Shown here: piece by piece, positions 1-9,925 of the stretch | Layout of the letters: the number at the start of each line of letters is the position of its first letter | How positions within the stretch are numbered: the stretch's first letter is position 1 | Source of the DNA: Chara braunii | Lineage: Eukaryota > Streptophyta > Charophyceae > Charales > Characeae | DNA length: 22,738 bases | Direction of reading: 5' to 3' | NCBI GenBank assembly: GCA_003427395.1 | Contig: BFEA01000078.1 | Coordinates: 961,371 to 984,108 of the forward strand | Notes under the pieces: model-generated | Databases searched by the model: none | What the model was told of the DNA's origin: nothing | Seen by the model: the letters and a program-made list of their open reading frames with translations, nothing else | Translations under genes and position numbers: made by a program

Positions 1-226
1 TTCTTCCAGTATTAAACGTTCGCACAACGGTACGAACCACGCAACCGTCCAAACGATGAAAACAACAGAGGAATCATCGACGACAACCATGCAGCCATTC
101 AATCGTGGATGCAACTTTGCGCACTACGACCATGGACAGGGACCACGTGACAATTCCACCCACCTACCGATCGCACCAACCCACGTCCTCCCACCTCCCT
201 CCCGTTCGCATGGTCCTACATCAAAA
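1..226. other. Flank with no recognised gene
   Basis: This C-rich sequence lies beyond the C-terminal coding end of the broken Harbinger transposase. I see no coding domain. The far terminal repeat of that transposon is not apparent here and is presumably outside the window. Open frames in this stretch are short and antisense to the transposase. Confidence 0.4.
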
Positions 227-1472
227 CTAGGCGGTCTCCAAGTGCATCCCGCAACAAGTCCCCGTCCACATTCGTGCTCCGTCGCCGCCCGCGCCGTTCC
301 TCACGATGCCCAAGTCCACTCTACACCGAACGTCGTTCGCATCCACCTCCCACAAAAGGTTCTCGTTGAAGTCAACCCCGCCTCGAGAAAGATGTTGTTG
401 AGAGTGCACACGACCACGAATTGTTATGGTAAGGTCTCCAGATTCGTCTTGTGGGTGCGCAAGAACAGACGCCACATGCACTTCAGTCGCCCGAATGCCC
501 TCTCCACACACCTCCTCGCCACCTTCTGCCGCATGTCGAAGCGCTCCTCGTCAGGACCTTGGTCGATTCCTCCGTACGACTGCACGATCCATGGACAGGC
601 AACTGGATAACTTCTATCGCCCAGGAGGTAACCTCGTGTGACGACACCGTGCGGCAGATTCTCCGGAGGTGCGTCGAATAGCTCGCCAGTTTCTGCATGC
701 CTCCACAGCTGGGAATTGTGCAAGACACGGACGTCATGCACACTTCCCGGGTATCCGATGTGGACGTCGAGGATCCGCAGATCCAAATCCACCACCACCT
801 GCACCTGCACAGAGAACTTCTGTTTTCGGTCGTAGTAGTTGGCCGAAGGTGTGGCGGCGGGCTTGTCAATGTAGATGTGTGTACAGTCAATTGCGCCGAA
901 GCAGTTTGGGAAACCCTTAACACGGAAAGCGCACAGAATCTGCGCACGTCTACGGCCCACTAGCCACTTTATCGCGTTGAGGTACGCCTGCAGCAGCGTC
1001 GAAGTGACGTCGCAGACGACCTGCAGTCCTGTTGCCCTGCCGATGCCGAAGGCTGACGTGCCGCTCTCGTACGTCTCTCCGTACGCCCACCTGTACAACG
1101 AGAAAGCGATCACCAGTTCCACCGGCAATGACATCCTATAGTGCATGACCTTCTTCTCCACGTACGCAGTGCACGCGGCTACAATCTGGGTGAACATAGC
1201 ATGGCGATCGACATGCGCAACTTCTGCCGGTAGTACTCGTTCGTCGCGTCATCACACAAGCGGAGGTCCTCCCATGTTCCGCCAGTCCATCGTCTAATCC
1301 ACCAACACGGGGTCTGCAGCGAGAAAACGCCAGACGATAGCATGACACACAACAGGACGACTGCCTCACACGTGGCCACGCAATCCGGCGCTTCGACAAC
1401 GCTCTACAACAGCGTTCTTCGTTTGCGGAGCTGCATGACCATATCGCGTGAGGACGATGACGTGTCGCTCAT
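227..1472 (-). pseudogene. PIF/Harbinger-type DDE transposase, broken
   Basis: This is the nuclease subunit that would cut and join the ends of a Harbinger DNA transposon. The best segment starts near 1197 and runs 257 residues leftwards. It shows a helix-turn-helix-like stretch (about residues 25-70), GAIDCTH with catalytic Asp104, YLLGDRSYP with Asp194, and VERAFGRLK with Glu232, the DDE triad order of the DDE_Tnp_4 family. The N-terminal part (1472 down to about 1200, with WWIRRWTGGTWEDLRL) is in another frame, so a frameshift lies near 1195-1205, and a TAG interrupts it at 1404-1406. At the C-terminal end a TAA at 424-426 is followed in frame by recognisable sequence, then a further shift near 372 leads into DFNENLLWEVDAN. 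Three or more lesions make it a pseudogene. The family call is firm; the exact N-terminus is not, and no Myb-like partner gene is visible. Confidence 0.88.
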
Positions 1473-1610
1473 CGTGTTGACGGCGACGGCAGTCACCACC
1501 ATCGCCACCACGTAGATCTCTTTTTCGCGTTGACCGTGCCCGCAGCCATGAACGTCCATCTCTGACAATCGTTCTGCGTCTACAGCGTAACGCCTGCCAC
1601 AGCCGCCAAA

Positions 1611-1778
1611 GACACGCCCGCTGCTTAACCCTGCCGTAGGAGACCACACACGCCGGAGCCGAAGATGCGCCCGCTGTTGTACGCTGCCATAGGAGATGAC
1701 GCACGCTGGAGCCGAAGACACGCCCGCTGCTCTACGCTTCCACAGGACAGTTCGCACGTCGGAGGTGAAGATGCGCCT
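1611..1778. repeat. 53-bp minisatellite, three copies plus a partial
   Basis: Copies begin at 1611, 1664 and 1717, each opening with GAYRCGCCCGCTGY and ending near GGAGCCGAA; a partial fourth starts at 1770. The period is exactly 53 bp each time. Because 53 is not a multiple of 3, the repeat is not a protein repeat in one frame, which argues against the antisense frames through this stretch being real. It sits upstream (in transposase sense) of the Harbinger pseudogene. Confidence 0.85.
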
Positions 1779-1918
1779 TGCAGGAAGATGCGGCCGCTGC
1801 TCACAACTTGTGTAGACTAGAAAGATGGATACCCACGCTGAACAGTTCGCCAATGCCGGCTTTTGTACGTCACACGCGTCGCCTGGCCGTCCTCCGCCCC
1901 CCCCACCCTGCGTCCGCG

Positions 1919-1938
1919 AAAATTCAAATTTGAATTTT
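1919..1938. repeat. Perfect 20-bp palindrome
   Basis: The sequence AAAATTCAAATTTGAATTTT is its own reverse complement across all 20 bases. It lies between the transposase start and the foldback that ends at 2212. A dimeric DNA-binding protein site, such as a subterminal site for the Harbinger Myb-like protein, is one possible role, but this is inference. Confidence 0.8.
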
Positions 1939-2077
1939 TGAAGTTCTGGGTGACCGCGCTTTTCACCGACCCGTCCTCACCCGCCCAAGGTCCACCGCAG
2001 TGTGTACCACAAACACCAACCAGGAATGGACGGACATCGGCAACGCAGCTGCGTATACGCAGATGAAAAACGGGCGC

Positions 2078-2212
2078 GGGAGACCTTTTAGGACGAATCC
2101 TAAAAGATGATTTTTAGGATTGTGTGTAACGACGCCGCACGAAATCCTAAAAAACATTTAGGATTCGTCCTAAAAATTTTAGGATTCATTTAGGAGTGTC
2201 TAACGAGATCCC
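2078..2212. mobile_element. MITE-like foldback with TTTAGGA palindromes
   Basis: An arm at 2086-2126 is mirrored by one at 2135-2175. Each outer end carries its own small hairpin: TTTTAGGA CGAA TCCTAAAA at 2086-2105 and TTTAGGA TTCG TCCTAAA at 2157-2174. The outer boundaries read GGGAGACC at 2078 and GAGATCCC at 2205-2212, so both ends start with GGGA when read inward. The right end, read inward, is GGGATCTCGTTAGAC, in keeping with GG-rich Harbinger-type ends. It may be an independent MITE or the terminal region of the Harbinger element whose transposase lies to the left. I could not see a clear TWA target duplication. Confidence 0.6.
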
Positions 2213-2229
2213 AAGAAGACAATGCAACC

Positions 2230-2452
2230 TTAGAGAAGCAGTACTGAGCATGCTCTTTCCTTTCTTTGAAGTTCATTTGTTCTGCATCTGTATTCCAGCT
2301 CAGATTTTTACTGCGACAGGTCATAGGTGTACCACCTCCTCTTAGGTGGTACACCTATGAGCTGCCAGAGTAGAAATCTAAGTTCGAATCCGGATGGAGA
2401 ACAAATCAACTTCCACGAAAAGAGAGAATGTGCTACAGTACTGCTTCTGCAA
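2230..2452. repeat. Foldback of ~110-bp arms with a 17-bp perfect core stem
   Basis: The arms at about 2230-2337 and 2344-2452 are reverse complements with scattered mismatches, around a 6-nt loop (2338-2343). The inner 17 bp (2321-2337 with 2344-2360) pair perfectly. Further out, the shared blocks include GAAGCAGTACTG, ATTTGTTCT and TAGATTTCTACT-like sequence. The right arm contains GTTCGAATCC (about 2382-2391), which resembles a Pol III B box; the matching position in the left arm has diverged. It could be a foldback transposon, a MITE, or two tRNA-derived SINE fragments head to head. Confidence 0.7.
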
Positions 2453-2554
2453 TAACTCGGCTGAAATTTGCATAAGTTGTGGGCTCTAGGATGTCATTTT
2501 TGGTCAAAAGCCCAAAACAGGGTCAAAAGTATCACCCTAAGTCTAAGAAAAACC

Positions 2555-2945
2555 TGGGCAAGGGCCTAAGAACTAGCATTTCGTTAAAATTGACATTTTA
2601 AAATGATTTTTACTATTTTCACAAAATGCGGCATCCAAGAAAAATCTCTCTTAGCGTGCTTTTATGCCCACGACATTGGACCATTGATGGTCCGGCGTCC
2701 TTGGGACTCTGGACCATCTGATGTATCTTGACATAAAATAGTGCCAAAATACATCCGAGGGTCGAAAACAAATAAAAAGGACCGGGCAGATCAGATGGTC
2801 CGCCGGACCATCAATGGTCTGATGTAGTGAGCATAAAAAAATTGCTAAAAAATACTGTGCTATTTTGGAAGATCAATTTCGGGAAAATAGTAAAAAATAT
2901 CAATTTTAATGAAATGCCTGTTTAAGGTCAAGGGGTACCCAGGGC
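2555..2945. repeat. Large foldback with nested GGACCAT palindromes
   Basis: The left arm (about 2555-2722) and right arm (about 2783-2945) are reverse complements with gaps. Shared blocks include GCATTTCRTTAAAATTGAYA, TTTTTACTATTTTC and GACCATTGATGGTCC. Inside the arms lie smaller palindromes, for example GGACCAT TG ATGGTCC in the left arm and GATGGTCC GCC GGACCATC in the right arm. No transposase is encoded. This is a MITE or foldback element of unknown family. Confidence 0.7.
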
Positions 2946-5420
2946 AGGGCCAAAATCAGCATTCACAAGCCCTACAAGCAACAGTTGACTTTGAGAAAGT
3001 CAACAAACAACCCCAACTTGGGAATCCAGGCCCAAAGGTGAAAGTCAATCTGCTGATCAGCCATGACCGTAAATCAGATACAGATCATTGGTTGTCTGCA
3101 GGTATACAGAAGAATCCGGTCCAAGTGGGACAGCTGGGAAATCTGCAACTGCGCAGCATCCAGGCCATTGGCTTCTAATTGATCTGGGTTGTCGACCCCA
3201 GGAGACCAAAGGCTGGTCAACGTTGTCGGCGCGAATACCTTCACAAGGGTATCCGCCCTGGTTTTTGCAAGTGGCAGAAAGGCTCGGTTAACCTGGAGTT
3301 TGAGTGCCCGTGCGAAAAAATGCGAGGGTCGTCCGCGCGCGGGCAGAGGTCTGCTTTGTCCCAGTAGGGAGTATGTGGGCGCGCAATTTTGAGGCGCGCG
3401 TGTGATTTTTTCTGGTTGAAATAGGCGGTCGGTCTAACCGACCGACCCGGGCCGTGTTATGGCATTGGTTAAGGAGTAAAAGGGTGTCATGGTTGACACG
3501 CGTAACCGGCAGTAAGACGGGGCATGTGGGGCAGTTACGGCACTGCCTGGCAGGCCGGCGCGGGGCACTTAGGGGCCGTGGGTACAAATGTGGGCTGAAA
3601 AGAGTGACTGGGGCGGTGTCTTGGCCCGGAGCACCGCGCGGTACCATTTTCTACGGGAGACCGCACCTGCCGGTATCAGGTTTGGGCTGAGCCCTATAGG
3701 TTACGACATCGGATTTGTATGGCGGAGGTGCAGGCATCGAGGCTAGCGGACGGCAGCGCAAGAGCAACGAAGCGGCGAGGAGCGGAGGGGTTGAGGGTCC
3801 CGCGGGACTATCCCCCTTTGTGTTTGCTGGGGGAGCCCGATCGCGGGCCCACGCAGCAGAGCTAAGGGAAAGCAGTGGCAGGTCCCATGCACCGACCCTT
3901 GTAGGGTTTCTCGTCTTCATAAGGGTTGGGCTACATCTCATTTCATGATTTGCCCCTTTTGGGGCCGGCGCGGGTTTTGAGACTGGTCGTGGGCCTGAGA
4001 AATCAGCTCGGTGGGGTATGCTGTTGAACCAATGAAAAGGGGGGACCGCACCGTGGCAAAGATTAGTGCCTGGTGTTTTTAGAAGTGGGAACGTGTGACC
4101 TTTCGATAGCTCCGTGGGGCGCTGCCTTGTGCAGGCCCTTCGGGATATTTACGGCATTTGGCATGATACAAGATAAGATTTGCATGGTTGCGTCGCACGG
4201 ATTGTACGAGAAGATTCGGGGGCGAACCTGGTCGGGAATCGGGCCGGGCGCGTGCAACAACAATAAGAGAAAAAAGGGGGCGGAGAGATCCGGTGGCCTG
4301 GAGATCGCCGCGGGGCACCGCCCCGGTCGAAGTTCTTCGGGACATCCNTTCAAATGGGAACGATACAGAGCAGACTAGCACGGTCTCTGCGCAAGGGTGA
4401 CACGCACAAACAGGGAAAGGACCCAGCCGTGAAATGGGCCGGGTACGTGCAAGAGAGGGGAAGTAGGGCCTTTAGGCCAACACGGGGCGTTATCCCAGCC
4501 GAGATTTTTCTTGTGGGCTCGCGAAGTTTGAGAGGATGCGGAGGAGATTCGCGTGAGGGGATGACGTGAGGAGGGAGTCCAGGACCGAATCCGGCCTCAC
4601 AAGAAGGCTAAATCCATGGAGGGGAGGCCGACACTGCGCAACCTGCTGACGGTGCAGGGTGAAACCGGAGGCTGCTCGGACGTCGAAAGGGCGTGGGGCG
4701 TGGCGTCGGCTAAAAGTCCCTCAGGACCCCTGTGAAATAGGGCTGATTCGCTAGGGCAAAACTTGGACCGACATGGGGGATTCGTTAGGCTCCGGCGGAG
4801 GGGAGATATGCGGAAGGTCCGGGGAAGAACCCGGACGTGAATTGGGTCAGGCGCATGCGCAAAAAGGGAGGGAAGATCGTTGGACCTTTGGAGGGCCGCG
4901 CTGCGTTGCCCCCCCCAGCCGAAAATGTTTGGGAGAACTAGAAATACAGAGAGGGTTAGTGGGGCCCCTGCAAACGGGTCGGCGGGTATAAGTTCGGAGG
5001 AACTTTCGTGCTATCGGTTTTGTTCACCTGTCTAGACTCGTCTCCTGGCCGCAAATGGTTTTCAGTCGGTCTCCAGTCATTCGACGTCGTGAGCATCAAG
5101 GTGCTATGCGGTGGTCGCGGTCGACGACAACACTCGGGACGTCGGGGATGGTAGAAGTCGGGCCGCGTGCAGCCGAGGGCTGCTAGCACGCCCGATCGAG
5201 CGAAGGAGCAGGCGGACAGGGAGCGGGTCCCGGGGCTCGATAGTGGGCGAGGGGAGCAGCGAGGACGGAGCGGGGTGATAGTGGCGGTAGACGATGCAAG
5301 GGGGCTGACAGGGGAGCGACGGCCTGCGACAAGTGAACCCGGAAAGGAAAACGGGTCGGGTGCATTTGGAAGTGGTGGGGAGACAGGAGGGGCGTAGTAG
5401 GGGGTTTTCGATCATGGCGG
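2946..5420. other. G-rich stretch without a recognised gene
   Basis: Every open frame here is short (about 120 codons or fewer), overlaps others on both strands, and shows no domain that I recognise. One perfect 8-bp hairpin with a 3-nt loop sits at 3426-3444 (CGGTCGGT CTA ACCGACCG). An undetermined base (n) lies near 4348. Degenerate repeats between 4220 and 4940 are listed separately. Confidence 0.5.
4220..4940. repeat. Three diverged copies of a ~110-bp repeat
   Basis: Segments starting near 4225, 4415 and 4815 share the order GAAYCNGG, CGTGAAWTGGG, CRGGYRCRTGCA, a purine-rich AGGGAGG-like block, a CTTTRGGCC-like block, a CGCGGGGC-like block, then GCCGARATTTT. The last two match about 70% by eye over 50 bp; the first is weaker. 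Spacing is about 190 and 400 bp, so one unit may be missing or too decayed to see. The nature of the repeat is unknown. Confidence 0.35.
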
Positions 5421-7040
5421 ACGCACAAGCGCGGTTGGTTTCCGCTGGAAAATAGTGGTTTAGTCGGGGTAGGAGTTGGAGGGGGCGTGAAAGCTTGGAG
5501 AGTTGTAGCTGTGAAAGGAACGGAAGGATCGATTACTCACTCAGGGTTGGGTGAAATCGAGCAGAGTAAAACGCTAACCTTTTTTGGGTAGGGCGAAGCT
5601 AGTGGTGTTGTCAGTTTAGTTGCAGGTTATGTAGTTTGGCTGGAGTTAGTATTGTAGGCTGCGTCGGGAGAAAGGCTTGGACACGGTTATGTATCTTCCC
5701 GTGTTTCTGCGGAAGATTCACTCGATTTTGCTTATCCTATCGGTGGTGGCTGGGTGGAGCCAGTCGTGGGGATCAGAAGCTCGCCTCATGCCCAGCCCTT
5801 GCACAATGTGTGGGCGGGAAGAGCATTGACCAGTCTCGCAGCAGGCACCACTTGGGGAAGAGCAGTGTATCCGGCCGTGCTACGGAGAAAGGTTCAGTGT
5901 CTGCCTCGTCTATCCGAGAGGAGGTGAAGGAAAGCACTCGCCGAGCGCAAGAGATGGGAGGAGTAGCGACGGGTTGGCCGTGACGAAGACTCTCTTATTG
6001 AGCTGGGGTAGCGGGCGGTTGGAGTCTGAGCCGCAGTACCCTTGCCAGCACCATCTTGCAGGTTGTTCGGTCCTGCTGGCCGCTACAGTCGGCTGCAGTT
6101 GCCACGGCCCGCTACAGTCTGCTATCGGCTGCTCTGTTGCGGCCTGTGGTCGTTGTCCAGCCTCCATTTGCTGTCGTTCCTATCGGTTGTTTCAGCAGGG
6201 CTGCAACTGCTACGGTGTGAGAAAACCCGGGGAGGGGCGCCTACTGTTCGCTGAAGCCTGGAACTACGGTGCCTGTCACCTCACCACACCCGCCTCAGAG
6301 GTCCTCGGCGATCAGTAGGGTTGTTGGCCCTGTTTCCCCTATCACAATGCCTTTTAGGGCCGCGAGGGTGGACGCGTCCCACACATAAGGATGGAGTTCG
6401 ATTCACAAAAAACGAGAAGACCAACTGTGCCCCTGTACTAACCCCTATTCCCAGTAGACAGCAAGAACAACAGCAAGTGAAAACAGGACCCTGTTTACTT
6501 TGATCTTCAAAACGACAGCAAGTCAGTCCCAAGCCTGATTCGAAGTGAGGATGTCCGCTCATCAATTCGAGTTCCCCCCCCCCCCTTCTGTAGGTAGCAT
6601 GTTTGTCCGAAAGTCAAATTTAGACTTGTTTCGTTGCGCTCACCAAAGCGGCGACACGGGTAATGGCAGGCCAAACCAATCTCAGTTCACTGTTGTTGGT
6701 GATTGTGTTAGAACCATAGTCTTTTTTTTTTTACAAGCCCATCCCGAACTCAAGCATAGCATCCACTGACTTTATGAAAGCTCATACTTAAAGGGGCAAC
6801 ATTTGTTAGTTTCCAGTCCCGACTAGTCACCATTTCCCCTCCCCTTAATCTTCATTCGAGAAAAGAGCTCGCTGAACTCGTGAGTTCTCGCCGCCCGTTC
6901 TAAGCGTCGTCTGTCCACTCGGCAGATGACCGTCCCCTCAACGTAGTGCTGCCGATTATCTAATCGGGGTTGTTCACAGTTGTTGCGATGATCAAGCTTG
7001 CTCCTAACCGTTTACTTTTCATGCAGCCCGTTTTCCGGTT
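5421..7040. other. Stretch without a recognised gene
   Basis: No open frame here has a domain that I recognise, and none is longer than about 115 codons. A short near-repeat of CCGCTACAGTC, GGCTGC and TTGC blocks occurs at about 6078-6145. A run of nine or more C follows GAGTTCC near 6575, and a T run lies near 6721. Nothing else stands out. Confidence 0.4.
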
Positions 7041-7053
7041 GTTCTATATGCTG

Positions 7054-7102
7054 AGTATATATATAGATGCATATATATATCCAATATATATATATATATA
7101 TT
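7054..7102. repeat. (TA)n microsatellite
   Basis: Two runs of alternating T and A, at about 7055-7064 and 7083-7101, with a third short run between them broken by GATGC and CC. This is a simple dinucleotide repeat, which can extrude as a cruciform. Confidence 0.9.
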
Positions 7103-7172
7103 TCCGTGAACGTGTGTAACGGTAAAAGAATAAAATAAGATCTAATTAAAACAGAACGTTTGCGGTTCAATA

Positions 7173-7425
7173 GGACTGACCGGCCCCGCCAAAAACGGGG
7201 ATTGCTCGGCTGGCTGACCCGATGGGAAGTCGCGGTCACTGCCTGAAACTGACTGCCCCGCCTCTAGCAGGAATACATATAGTACTGATCGATGAAAATG
7301 TCAGGTTCCGCCAGCGGAGGGATTACTCGACTGGTCTGATCAGCTTATTCAGCAACACTGATTGTTCCCGCCAGCAGCAGGGATACTCCACTTGATTGGA
7401 CTACTTAGCAAGATTGCCCAACCGA
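7173..7425. repeat. Degenerate ~60-bp tandem repeat, four units with small hairpins
   Basis: Units start near 7173, 7245, 7300 and 7357. Each carries a CTGA or ACTGA lead, a C-rich CCCGCCA-like block, a GGGATTRCTCGRCT-like block and a CTGAYC-like tail. The C-rich block faces a G-rich block and can pair: CCCCG with CGGGG (7184-7188 / 7196-7200), TCCG with CGGA (7307-7310 / 7315-7318), TCCC with GGGA (7366-7369 / 7380-7383). The stems differ between units but stay complementary in three of the four. Confidence 0.5.
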
Positions 7426-7719
7426 GCCCCGTGAAGGTATACTTGATCGCTCAACTTCTGCGGAACCGTCCGTGGGAGCAGGTCCCCGTGCGTTGTCGCG
7501 GAGTCAATTGGTGAAAGCGGTGTTGTGCACGCTTTGTGCAATCATCTCTTACGTCCGCCCTCTCTCTCGCTTTCCTTCCCCGGGTTGCCTTGCTGCATGT
7601 CCAGGTGCACTCGTATCACATGCGCGGGGCCAGCCCTGCGCATTCCTTCTACTTCCCCATTCCCATTCTCTCATACTCTTCCTGTACTCTCTGCTCTCTT
7701 ACTCTCTCCGTTCTCTCCG

Positions 7720-7875
7720 CTCTCTTTCTCTCCCCGTTTCCTCTGCTCTCTTTCTCTCTCCGTTTCCTCTGCTCTCTTTCTCTCTCCGTTTCCTCTGCTC
7801 TCTTTCTCTCTCTGTTTCCTCTACTCCCTTTCTCTCTCTATTTCCTCTGCTCTCTTTCTCTCTCTGTCTCCTACT
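7720..7875. repeat. 26-bp pyrimidine-rich minisatellite, six copies
   Basis: Units of exactly 26 bp start at 7720, 7746, 7772, 7798, 7824 and 7850, each made of CTCTCTTTCTCTC plus a YGTTTCCTCTG-like half. The array lies within a larger C/T-rich tract (about 7640-7890). Nearly pure pyrimidine DNA has very few stop codons, so all three forward frames stay open here. A homopurine/homopyrimidine tract of this kind can form triplex DNA, which is general knowledge and not shown here. Confidence 0.92.
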
Positions 7876-8870
7876 CCATCCCTCTTTCAGTCCGTCCAGT
7901 TTACTCGCGAGGCCTAGTGATCAATCTCATTTTCTCAGCGCCACGAATATTCCAGTCAGCCGCTGAGATGAGGCGCGTGGAGTACCGCCGCTCGCTGTTC
8001 CCCTCACGCTCCTGTTCGAAGCGAACGGGGAATGTCGTTTCCCTAGCTGGGTCCAACGGGGCCGGGGACACGTGGTGCCTTCTCCCCTGTTCTCTCGTCC
8101 TGTCTCTGCCGCCCCTCACTTGGCTCGCACCAGCGTATAGTTTGCCCCCATGGAGATCGCAAACACCTGGCCCATCAAAGATTAGCTTCTTTGTTCCCCT
8201 CTCTCTCTCACAGATGCCGCCCCGTAGACCAAGGGCTGCATGCCCAGGCGCGGACTGTGTGTCCTTTCCCCTGCGGATGAGCTTTTCTTCAGTTGGGATG
8301 TGCCCTGACGAGGGCTGTGAACGCCTAGCACGTCTTCCTCTGCCCTCGTCCGTTCTCACTGCGCCACACCATCTCCCGCAAGCGAACAACCACTCACACA
8401 AGCTCATCCACCTCGCGGATTCCCACTCCCCTCGCTCACGCAGAGTAACTGCCCAAACGCGGACACTTCTGCCCCGATGTCAGGCGCGGGTACACCTTGC
8501 TCGCATCCGCCTGTCTTCGCTGCCTCTCCCTATATCCCCGACCGCGGACCTTTTTCGAGCACATGCTACTGTGGCCCAGGGTTTCCCCGCACTGTGGGAA
8601 TTCCAGTCCTACGGTACCAACAGGCGTTGCAGTCGAACCCCAGAGATTTGTGTCGGGCATAATGGTACCGTGGCCCCACGGCCTGGCTGTATTGGCCCTA
8701 CGTCCGTACCAGCCCAGTGACAGACCAAAGCCTCATGCCAGTGCCGCTCATACCCGAGATGATGAAGAATACCTCCATATTGAACCGTTAAACCCCATCG
8801 ACACAGCCGTCCGGGGCTGCAGCTACTGGCCGCCGTATCTTATAGCAACTGTATCATGACAATGCCTCCG
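7876..8870. other. Stretch without a recognised gene
   Basis: A forward frame runs open from the pyrimidine tract to 8720 and a 168-codon reverse frame opposes it (7901-8407). Neither shows a domain that I recognise. The forward frame has no ATG at its opening and owes part of its length to the stop-poor tract. I do not call either as a gene. Confidence 0.4.
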
Positions 8871-9049
8871 ATCGTAGCGTTCATACCAAATCATACCAAT
8901 CATTTGGGATCGCTTTTTCACAGAGACATCGGACCGTTCTTGTAAAACCCATACCATGTTTTTGTCACACATCGATGCCGAACCGAACTAGCGGCCTTCC
9001 GATCGTTGTAGCAGAGAACTGAAACAGCCCGTACCGTGTCAGCCGGCCC

Positions 9050-9370
9050 CAAACCAAACCAGAAAATTAATGCGGCAATGGCTCCGATGCTGAAATAATT
9101 TGCCGTGTTGGTGCCAATCCGCAAGCAAACGGTCGAAGTCGCGTCGAAGCTGTACCAAGCCTGAAATAAATCAACGCGGTGGTTCCAAACTAGAAATATG
9201 TCGGTGTCAAGTCATACCGAATCTGAAATTAGTCCCCACGATAACACCGTGCCCGGATAAAACCGCCATGGCGGCGGCGAAGCCGAAATAGATCGTTGTA
9301 CCAGCCCCAAGTCTGACAATAAATCACGCTGACATGTCCGAACCTGAAAAGCACTAATACTGAGCTCGCC
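9050..9370. repeat. Degenerate ~30-bp tandem repeat
   Basis: A block resembling CCRANNCTGAAATAA recurs near 9086, 9159, 9188, 9220, 9281, 9311 and 9340. Intervals are close to 30 or twice 30 bp. Between blocks, CGCGGTGGTTCC-like sequence recurs. This looks like an old, diverged minisatellite. The open frames crossing it on the minus strand are probably a by-product. Confidence 0.5.
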
Positions 9371-9705
9371 CCAAACCAAAACACCAAACCATAAACAGTC
9401 CCCTCCGAACCAGTGTCCGTGCCGAGCCAAATATCATACCATTGGTCCAAAGCAGCACCGCCCCACGCCGTCCATGCGACTCCCGCTTCTCTAATCATCC
9501 CAACTGTGGTATTGTTAGTAACCAAGCAAACCAGGGAAAACGACGCAGGGATCTTCGGTCACTGGCAGTAGTGAATACTGTTAGAATCGGGGGAAAAGAT
9601 CAATCCGGGGTCAGAGCTGATGGCGGGTAATCAAGGCGAAATTAGGCCAATCTCTCAGTAGTCACGGGTTCCCGTCCCTTTCATCGTTTTTGATCATTCT
9701 TTCTT

Positions 9706-9925
9706 TTCCTAAATTCTATTGTCGGAAGTAGTAAATTAAGCATAAATTCCCCAAAATTAAATTCCGAGAAAGTTTAAATAATTGGCCGAATCCTTTTGCT
9801 TCTTTTCACTTTTACCATTTTTAATTTTTTTCTATGTTTTTGATTTTATTGCCGAGAACATTGAATAACAAGGGTATCCCCCCTAAAATTAAATGTCGTG
9901 ATAAATAAAGAAATTAAGGGATATT
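9706..9925. repeat. AT-rich direct duplication, spacing ~132 bp
   Basis: The segment from about 9714 (TATTGTCGGAAGTAGT, then CCCCAAAATTAAATTCCG) recurs in diverged form from about 9846 (TATTGCCGAGAACATT, then CCCCTAAAATTAAATGTCG). Both copies sit in a strongly AT-rich stretch, unlike the sequence on either side. No gene is seen. Confidence 0.5.

Noticed and set aside
2205-2216. Harbinger target site duplication at the 2212 end
   Set aside because: The bases after GAGATCCC are AAG, not a clear TWA, so I do not claim a defined insertion boundary.
2344-2420. Functional tRNA gene
   Set aside because: GTTCGAATCC looks like a B box, but the T-arm does not pair and no acceptor stem or anticodon arm could be drawn.
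2946-5420. rRNA or organellar sequence in the G-rich stretch
   Set aside because: I recognised no conserved rRNA motif, and no organellar gene is present.
6380-6410. tRNA fragment around GAGTTCGATTCAC
   Set aside because: A B-box-like string alone; no cloverleaf can be formed from the surrounding bases.
7901-8407. 168-codon reverse open frame
   Set aside because: No domain, opposite a longer open frame, and no start context or neighbour to support it.
7536-8720. 394-codon forward open frame
   Set aside because: It opens at GTG, runs through a pyrimidine-rich minisatellite where stops are rare in all forward frames, and has no recognisable domain. A 26-bp period cannot keep a protein repeat in one frame.
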